Source of the DNA: Phymorhynchus buccinoides | Lineage: Eukaryota > Mollusca > Gastropoda > Neogastropoda > Raphitomidae | Direction: 5' to 3' | DNA: 64,000 bases | NCBI GenBank assembly: GCA_017654935.2 | Contig: CM065700.1 | Coordinates: 42,287,165 to 42,351,164 of the forward strand | Shown: in pieces, positions 1 through 64,000 of the stretch | Numbering within the stretch: the stretch's first letter is position 1 | How the letters are laid out: each line of letters begins with the position of its first letter | Made by a program: the position numbers and the translations under genes | Notes under the pieces: model-generated | The model's database searches: none | What the model saw: only the letters and a program-made list of their open reading frames with translations | Told to the model about the DNA's origin: nothing

Positions 1-387
1 ATGATAACCCATACCTTTAACCCAATGATTGCGGGTCTCTCCAGCGACCCAGTAAAAAAAAAAGAGATTTCTGTGCTCGAAATTACATTCCAATGACTGT
101 GGGTACACGATGACCCACGTTTTAAAATCCAATGATCACGGGTCTCCATTGACCCAGAAAATAGTGAGATGTCCGCGGCTCAGTTGATTCCTTGTCTCTG
201 TTGCTTTTCTTTCTGTTGGCTTTCTCTCTGTCCCCGGACGTCCTGGAATAGAAAAACAAAAGGCAGACGTAATTTAACTACAGTCTGTGCCAGTTTTTTG
301 TTGCTAGTTTCTCTTGCATGTACAATATTATCTGGATTCTTAGGTCTCTCTTTCTGATCAGGGGTTCCTGAGATCATAATAATTTTT

Positions 388-772
388 GGTAAAGGTAAAG
401 ATGTGCCCCCCCCCCCTGCATTTCTCGGTTAATTCTATTTTTCCGTTTTTGCCTTTCTTACCATACATAAAGCTGTATTTTAGGAACATGTTTAGCTAAT
501 AACCTTTTTGGAATACTAACCCTAGCCCTAAACCTAACCCTACCCCCCACTATGTACTGCAGTACACCGCAATTTGTCACAGTTGTGGTTCGTTGCGTTT
601 TTCCGTCTTATAGGGTGGGGGGGTTAGGGTTAGGGTTAGGGTTAGTATTCCAAAAAGATAATTTGCTGAAAATGTTCCTAAAATACAGCTTTATGTATGG
701 TAAGAAAGGCAATAACGGAAAAATACAATTAATCGAGAAATGTAGGGGGGGTGGCACATCTTGACCTTTACC
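388..772. mobile_element. Foldback element with TTAGGG-type arms
   Basis: Arms of ~165 bp (388-555 and 605-772) are reverse complements, including GGTAAAGG ends and CATACATAAAGCTGTATTTT. Near the centre one arm carries CCCTAAACCTAACCC and the other four GGTTAG units. An 8-bp direct repeat TAATTTTT flanks it (380-387, 773-780), suggesting transposition. Confidence 0.82.
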
Positions 773-779
773 TAATTTT

Positions 780-1738
780 TTTAAAAATAATAATTTTTAT
801 TTCAGATAGCGCTAAAATTCATGCAGTAGTATGCTCGATGAGCTTTACAAATGCAAATTAATAAGATGAAAAACATGCAGTAAAACCAACAAGATAGTCA
901 TACTACCAGAATTCCAATGCAAGGAAATAAACTAACAAAAATAACACGATTCTTACTCACAAAAGTAATGTACTTTGGACACCAGGTAATTATGCTGACA
1001 AATGGACATAAACAAACTCAAGCCCGCAAATAATTACAGGTATTTTAGCAAAACAATCGAGTTTAAAACTAACGTTCACACACACATCTCAACATATGTA
1101 TAGTACTGCTCTCAATGGCATTGCCTCCAGTATTGTTCCCAACATATTTGTATTTACAAATGTCCCATATGTGTCTGATTCAGACCAAGAGGACGTAAAA
1201 AAACTGAAACAAACGTTTTCGTCGCATAAATTTGACAAAAATAGGTTTTTTACTGAAAAACAGTGACCTGCAGGAATTATAAATATCTTGTGTCTGCGAC
1301 CAATGAAAACAAATTTGTCACATGATCAAAATAATCGTTATGTGGCGGGCTTAGCTGGTTTTCACGCAATAAGCATGTGTAACTGGTCACGCTAATCGTG
1401 TAACTGCCGGCAGCTGTCGTATCTCCCATTGTGAGAACAATGCACTAACTTTGTGACTAATAACTGAATTATCACGAAAACTTTGGGTGTTAATGCAACT
1501 TTTATTGTGTCACATGTTTACTCATCGGTAAAGAATAAGGGTCAAGCGTATATCAAATGGGCATTGACTTTGTAGCATGCGACGAACAAATGCTCCTGTA
1601 AAATCACTGACTGTAAATACAAGCGTCGGACAACGTATACTCCTATGCCCAGTGAACTGTGGCAAAAAGGACAACAGAAGATTTGACTGTTGCATTTCCT
1701 CTCAACACCAGTCTATTTCTGTTTTCTTTTTATGCATC
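780..1738. other. AT-rich non-coding stretch below the last recognised exon
   Basis: Apart from the dispersed repeat at 1108-1205 nothing is recognised. A terminal SVOP exon or 3' UTR could lie here but no convincing acceptor plus coding end was found. Confidence 0.5.
1108..1205. repeat. Dispersed repeat (GGGACATTnGTA family)
   Basis: ATTGCCTCCAGTATTGTTCC to GACCAAGAGGACGTAAA. Related copies lie at about 33699-33795, 41535-41665 (inverted) and 52640-52745 (inverted). Type unknown. Confidence 0.6.
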
Positions 1739-1740
1739 TT

Positions 1741-1803
1741 AATAATAAAAATCTGGGGAGTGCGCCTTATAATCAGATGGACCCAATGGTCCGAAAAATA
1801 GGG
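1741..1803. mobile_element. Partial CCGTATTTT-family MITE abutting exon 16
   Basis: GGGGAGTGCGCCTTATAATC and GGTCCGAAAAATAGGGTA match the family. The fragment ends within a few bases of the last SVOP codons (1811). Confidence 0.7.
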
Positions 1804-1810
1804 TATTTAC

Positions 1811-57818
<56,008 letters not shown>

Positions 57819-58400
57819 GTTTGACCGAATCAGCGTTCACTTAACAAACACTAAATATCCAATGGACGATCTCTCTGGTTTAGCTCGTCGACATCAGCCA
57901 AGTTTGAACGAATCAGCGTTCACTTAACAAACACTAAATATCCAATGGACGATCTCTCTGGTTTAGCTCATTGACGTCAGTCATGTTTGAACGAATCAGC
58001 GTTCACTTAACAAACACTAAATATCCAATGAACGATCTCTCTGGTTTAGCTCGTCGACATCAGCCAAGTTTGAACGAATCAGCGTTCACTTAACAAACAC
58101 TAAATATCCAATGAACGATCTCTCTGGTTTAGCTCATTGACGTCAGTCATGTTTGAACGAATCAGCGTTCACTTAACAAACACTAAATATCCAATGAACG
58201 ATCTCTCTGGTTTAGCTCGTCGACATCAGCCAAGTTTGAACGAATCAGCGTTCACTTAACAAACACTAAATATCCAATGAACAATCTCTCTGGTTTAGCT
58301 CATTGACGTCAGTCATGTTTGAACGAATCAGCGTTCACTTAACAAACACTAAATATCCAATGAACAATCTCTCTGGTTCAGCTCATCGACGTCAGCCATG
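57819..58400 (-). repeat. 83-bp tandem copies of the exon 1 start region
   Basis: Seven copies follow the real start, with CTCTCTGG at 57871, 57954, 58037, 58120, 58203, 58286 and 58369. Two types alternate, giving a 166-bp higher-order unit. One type keeps ATG (57984, 58150, 58316; also the last copy, 58399); the other has TTG. Each ATG copy opens a 16-codon frame (MTDVNELNQRDRSLDI) ending in TAG. Confidence 0.92.
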
Positions 58401-58619
58401 TTTTAACGAATCGTAAGCGTTATTCCCGCGGCGACCATTATCTAGAGAAACTCGACACGTTGATGAAGTGCCAAAATTTGTTAGTATATTTAGAAGCTTT
58501 GATTAATTCATTTTCATAGGAAATTGTTTTTAACCGTACAAACCTTGACCAAAACAATACTTGCCAATGTTTAAAATGATGGGACTCCTGAAAAGCTTCA
58601 CGGCTTGTTTTGTCCCTAT

Positions 58620-58644
58620 ACTTACTACTACTACTACTACTACT

Positions 58645-58709
<65 letters not shown>

Positions 58710-58710
58710 G
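58620..58710 (+). repeat. (TAC)n microsatellite
   Basis: About 29 ACT/TAC units with two CAC interruptions. Confidence 0.95.
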
Positions 58711-58839
58711 TATAAATCAGTCCTATGATTTAGGAAATGGAACACTAAACTAGGCCTAAACTTGTTTCATAAATCCCTTCCGAGAACATGTGTACAGTAA
58801 CTGTTGTTTCGTATGATTAAAACATCACTGGATTACCGT

Positions 58840-58986
58840 CGATGGACTTTCAACACTTTCTGTTGAACACCACTCAAAAAAACCAGAATAGGAAACTTTT
58901 GTTGTTGTTGCGAAGGAGGTCACGTGAAAGAGTTCAATAAAGTTTGGTGAACTTTGGAACACCTTCCCCGGCGCAGCTACGTGATC
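58840..58986 (-). other. Possible 5' non-coding SVOP exon (weak)
   Basis: On the minus strand a T-rich tract ending in TTTCAG lies just above 58986, and a GACG|GTAATC donor-like site lies at 58839. Together they bound a 147-nt segment 1 kb upstream of the start codon. There is no protein match. It is offered only as a candidate untranslated exon. Confidence 0.2.
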
Positions 58987-59142
58987 TGAAAGAAAAAAAG
59001 ACATCAATTAACTGGTGGAACTATAACAAAGCCAATCAAGTTCTGGTGAGATCAGATCAAGTCAGCGGTGTATGTCAAGCCAGTTTAGGTCAGGTCAGGT
59101 CAAGAAAGGCCAGTAAGGTCAAGCAAGCCAAGTACCGATGTG

Positions 59143-59352
59143 GTGTTCTCAAAGTGGATTTGTTCTCAAACCGTCTGCGCATGTGCATAGAGTTAGGGGA
59201 TAGGTTTAGGGTTAGGGATAGGAATAGGGTTAGGGATAGGTTTAGGGTCAATTTAGTGTCGAATACACAAAAGATAAAATTTGATGGTACGTCATGATCG
59301 ATTTCGCACATGCGCAGACATGTTGAGAACGAATCCATTTTGAGAATGCTAC
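59143..59352. repeat. Palindrome with TTAGGG-like repeats at its centre
   Basis: ~44-bp arms at 59143-59186 and 59305-59352 (TCTGCGCATGTGC against GCACATGCGCAGA). Between them lie variant units TTAGGG, GATAGG and TTTAGGG at 59191-59250. Confidence 0.82.
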
Positions 59353-59657
59353 GTAAAGCAGAACAATTCAATATAGTCTTTGATACAGGGCTAACTTGGA
59401 ATAGGTAGGTTTAACATAATTTAAAAAAATAAATAATAGGTAACACGTTACAGGGAACCCAGTTACACCTTACAATTTATGTTTAAAAAAAGAAGGGGGG
59501 GGGGGGGGGGGTTACAAAGAAACAAACGAAATGCTGGTAATTGAGTGCAGAATCTCAAGTGAACTTACGTAGTAGTCTTGTATCAAAGAAAACAGAGAGG
59601 AATGTTGATTAGTTTTTATTGTAGGCCTACAAAGACAGACAGACAGGCACATACATG

Positions 59658-60013
<356 letters not shown>

Positions 60014-60252
60014 TGAAAAAGTCTAACCCTTACAAGGCCTCCCAAGAGCAACCCGGGAGAAAATCCAAGGGAAGTAAATGCTGTATATTTATCATAATTG
60101 AAAACACACTGGTTGTCTTTCTTGAACACGGGGCCTGCATGCACATTTCTAGGCGTCTGATTTCGTGCTTACATGCATGTAAGCGCGCGCGTGTTTTGTG
60201 TGCGCCATCTGTTCCGGCAGTCTTTCCAATAACACCCCCCATCTCCATGTGC

Positions 60253-60255
<3 letters not shown>

Positions 60256-60351
<96 letters not shown>

Positions 60352-60734
60352 TGTGTCTGTGTGTGTGTGGGCGTGTGCACGCGCGTATGCGTGTATCAAA
60401 TCGGCAAATCAAATCAAATCAAATCATCTTTATTATCTCATAACTGAGAAATTGCAGCCAGGTGCACATAAGAAAAACAACATTAAACACATTTATCAGC
60501 AACAATTAAAGAATATAAACAAATAACTAATAACACTGCAATATTGTAATTAACAAACTGGACGAATACGAACAATTACTCCAGTAAAAGCAGAACGCAT
60601 TTTAAAAATACATTTAAAATACATTTTAAATCAAGACATAATCAGTTTATTTTAAAAAAAAATTAAAAAATTAAAAAAAGCTTAAAAATGCAGCAATTTG
60701 TGTGTGCATGCGTGCGTACGTGTGTGATTGTGCG

Positions 60735-60793
<59 letters not shown>

Positions 60794-61516
60794 CGTGCGT
60801 GTGTGTGCGCGCGCGTGCGTGCGTGTGTGTGCGTGTGCGCGTGTGTGTGTGTGTGATTGTGCGATGTATGTCCGTATGTTTGCATGTATGTATGTAATTT
60901 GTTGTGTGTGTGTGTATGTGTATGTATGTAATTTGTGAGCGTGTGTGCGAGTGTGAGTGCGCCCACGGCAGCGCTTCCGAGCAGGTGTGTGTTGTGTGTG
61001 AGTGTGTTGCGTGTGTTCTGTGTGGGTATATGTGCTTGCATGTGTATGAGTGTATGTGTGCGCAGTAGAGATTGGGTTTTGGGCTAGAGATGAGGGGGAG
61101 GGGGGGGAATGTAGGCCTATGCGAGTATGTGTCTGTAAGTGTGAGTACACGACGTGAGTGTTTTGTGTATGTGAGTGCGAGTGTGTGTCTGTGTAAGTGT
61201 GTCTGTGTGTTTATGTGTGCGTGCGTGCGCGCGTGTTTGTACAAGCTAGTGTATGTTTGAGTAAGTTTGTGTGCGTTTCAGTGAGAATATGTCTTCTGTG
61301 TGTTTGATTAAATGTGTGTGGGTCTGTGTGTGTATGTCTGTGTGCAAGAACGCGTTCACTCGCGTGCGTGCCAGTGCACGTACGTGCGTGTGTGAGTCAC
61401 AATACTGAGTGCAAAGCGCTTTGTGCTCGATTAAAAAACCGCTATATAAGTATCCGTTGATTATCATGATTATTATTAATGAGTGTGTGATATGATGCGT
61501 GTGCGCTTGTATGTGC

Positions 61517-61549
<33 letters not shown>

Positions 61550-61575
61550 TGTGTGCGTGTGCGTGCGCGCGTCCG
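60256..61575 (+). repeat. (TG)n-rich region with retroelement tail
   Basis: TG tracts at 60256-60370, 60737-60860 and 61500-61575. (AAATC)n at 60405-60425 followed by ATCTTTATTATCTC looks like a minus-sense non-LTR 3' end. A GCGCTATATAAG-type tail lies near 61440. No gene was seen. Confidence 0.85.
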
Positions 61576-61609
61576 CAATTTTGTTTCCCCAGCCGAACTC
61601 CTTCTTTCT

Positions 61610-63905
61610 TATGTATTATCAAAACTCGGATATAAGAAACCCGCTTATAAGAAAACTCGGTTATAATCAAGCAAATTCGTTCTCCAATCCGCGATGTAAG
61701 CTCGGATATACTATTGAAGAAAATGATTTCATACAAGGGAGTTGGTTTGCAGTTCATTTTCTTATAAACGAGTTTGATTTTCTTATAAGCGATTTTTAAA
61801 AAATTAGGGCATGAACTGAAAGGATGTTAAAAAAAATGCAGTCTTCCAACAAAACAAACAAAAAAGAGGAAAAATTACGTCAGAGCAGCTACTCACAGAC
61901 ACTCTAACCGGTACAGGCACTTGATTGCAAGACTAACTGAGTTATTTTTGTTCCTTTAATTTCATACTTTCCTTCAGTATTCTGTACAAAATAATGCTGA
62001 GCAGAAGAAAAATTACGAATGCCTGTACTTTTGTTAGTCGTAGTGAGACTAGAGTAGCCTACCTTAATATAGAAAGATACAGCCAAATCCGCTTATAAGA
62101 AAACTCGCTTATAATGAAGCAACAACAAAATTCCCTGCCGAACTTCTTCTTTCTTATCTATGATCAAAACTCGGATATAAGAAACTCGCTTATAAGAAAA
62201 CTCGGTTAGAAGCAAGCAAATTCCCTCTCCCATCCGCAATGGAAACTTGGATATAAGAAAATATAAGAAAATGTCATACAAGAGAGTTGGTTTGCAGTTC
62301 ATTTTCTTATAAGCGAGTTCTATTTTCTTATAAGCGAATTACCATTGACAACATTTTCTTAAAGACCCACCAGATCACGTGAATCTAATCCAAACGAACA
62401 AAAGGCATATCATCACATGTGCAGGTAAAACATTCTTTGCATAAACAAAGACGTATTCACGAACAACAAACGAGGCACAAAACATACAACATGCACTTGA
62501 ACAACAGAAGTCAAAATCATGGGTTCCACATGTTTTCCCTCTTATAGCTGGTATGAAATCTTGTTTTGACCAGGTTTGACTCCCATACAAATGCCCCCAA
62601 ATTGAAAACGAAACATTTTAAAGAGCTGGGGGAATTTATATGTGGGTCACAGCTACCAAGAAAAGACAAGGGACTTAATCGTGTTGGGTCAGTGTGTCTT
62701 TAAAAGTGAGTTGGACCTGAACTGAAAGGATGTTCCAAGAAAATTGAAGTCGTTCCAAAAAGGGAAAGTTTACCTCATGCCAGTTGTGTCACAGACAGTC
62801 TAAACAGTACAGGCACTTAATTGCAAGACTAATTGAGTTGTTTTTGTTCCTTTATTCCATACTTTCCTTCAGTATTCTGTGCACAATAAATGTTGAGCAG
62901 AAGAAAAACATATGAGTGCCTGTACGTTTGTGTTGGTGGTAGAGAGACTATCCATCCTTTTATTTTCAGCAGCAATGGCAGAGAGGAAAAGGCAAACCAT
63001 TTCTTTAAGAAGATAAATACAAATAACTGAATATGTGGACGAAAATCCACATAAACAAAAGCAAACGATTGATGAAAAGCTGCATGGGTGGACAGTAAAT
63101 GGTAATAGTTCAGTACAAGAAAGGTGAAGGGGTACGCATTTGATAACAGTAAGAATTTTAAAAAAGCTTGTTAGTTGAGTGTGTCTTTCTTTTCTTTTCT
63201 TTTCTCTTTTCCCTTTCCCCCCATTCAATTTGGCTATAAGGAAGAAAACCTTCAAAATGTTTTCTTATGTCCGAGTTTCGGATATAAGAAAACTCGAATA
63301 TGGTAATAAGCCAAAAATAATCTCCTTTCGATTTTCTTATAACCGTGTTTTGATGTATTTTGATTTTATGATGTAAAACATGAGTTATAGGTCGCAAGTT
63401 TCTTTATTGTCCATTGGCATTGTACAAACACAAATACAAAATTGTATTCCACTGTGTAAAATGAATTATACATCCAAATTAGAATATTGATTAAAAACAT
63501 GAAACAAAAATTTGCATTTAAACAAATATGTTACTCTCACACCACACCCAATCATTCATCTACTCTCCGCTATCTTGCTCGCTCATCATGCAACTCACAC
63601 CACGTCTGCCTTCAATTTTTTTTTCTCTGTTCTGTTCTTTCTTTTTTTCCTCCTTTGTTTTGCATTTTTTCCTTTTTTTTATGCACCAGATTAGGTAAAA
63701 GCATTTTCTCTTCGTTTTATGCTTCTGTGTTTTTTTTTCTCTTTTTCTCTTTTATTTTCCCCCTTTTTCCCCATTCAACTCGGTTATAAGAAAATAAGTT
63801 CAAAATGTTTTCTTATATCCGAGTTTCGGATATAAGAAAACCCGGATATAAGAAAACAAAAAAATATCTCCCTTCGATTTTCTAATAACCGGGTTTTGCT
63901 GTAGT
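61610..63905. repeat. ACTCGGATATAAGAAA element remnants
   Basis: ACTCGGATATAAGAAA, CTTATAAGCGAGTT and related motifs recur in both orientations near 61616-61795, 62090-62345, 63225-63365 and 63778-63905, probably several copies of one TA-type MITE. A second direct repeat (CTCAGCAG.. ACAGGCACTT) lies near 61910 and 62810. No gene. Confidence 0.65.
62359..62703. mobile_element. TTAAAGACCC-family copy upstream of the gene
   Basis: Starts TTAAAGACCCACCAGATCACG and ends TGGGTCAGTGTGTCTTTAA. Confidence 0.6.
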
Positions 63906-64000
63906 CTATCCCTGCATGTTCTTATGTGAAAGTTAATTTGCGCAGGTGAAGGTCGGTCCCGACAGTGTATGTGAGCAAAACCGATAGGGGCGGATCTGAG

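Overview
This window is a stretch of animal DNA, most likely from a lophotrochozoan and probably a gastropod mollusc. That placement is inferred from the style of the protein and repeats; no database was searched. Almost the whole window is one intron-rich gene on the minus strand, with its start codon at 57818 and its last recognisable coding exon at 1811-1924. Sixteen coding exons with consensus GT..AG junctions and matching phases join into an uninterrupted 1938-nt frame (646 codons). The product is a 12-TM major facilitator superfamily protein whose order of motifs matches SVOP (synaptic vesicle 2-related protein). No other host gene was recognised, either upstream of it (58.5-64 kb) or below 1.7 kb.

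Layout by position (the gene runs from high to low coordinates): exon 1 (57.6-57.8 kb) and a 12-kb intron 1; exon 2 (45.3-45.6 kb); exons 3-9 (40.3-27.1 kb); exons 10-12 (23.9-20.9 kb); exon 13 (18.6 kb) and a 10-kb intron 13 that holds a 6.4-kb DIRS-type tyrosine-recombinase retrotransposon with intact-looking gag-like, RT/RNase H and recombinase frames (11491-17930); exon 14 (8.6 kb), exon 15 (4.6 kb) and exon 16 (1.8 kb). The introns are packed with truncated non-LTR retrotransposons, tRNA-derived and other SINE-like repeats, several families of terminal-inverted-repeat MITEs (TTAA-, TA- and hAT-like), foldback elements, a Helitron-like terminus and long (GA)n, (CA)n and (CATA)n tracts.

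The most striking feature is a recurring architecture. At least eight of the sixteen exons (1, 2, 3, 5, 8, 12, 14, 15) have partial copies of themselves in the adjoining intron or 5' flank. Most of these copies span an exon edge plus its splice signal, and in several cases they are amplified into minisatellites. Copies of a 3' edge plus donor always lie downstream of the real exon. Copies of a 5' edge plus acceptor (or start codon) always lie upstream. Exon 2 has arrays on both sides. The real exons keep one open frame while the ghost copies carry stops. A second recurring pattern is three separate palindromic (foldback) segments with TTAGGG-type repeats at their centre.
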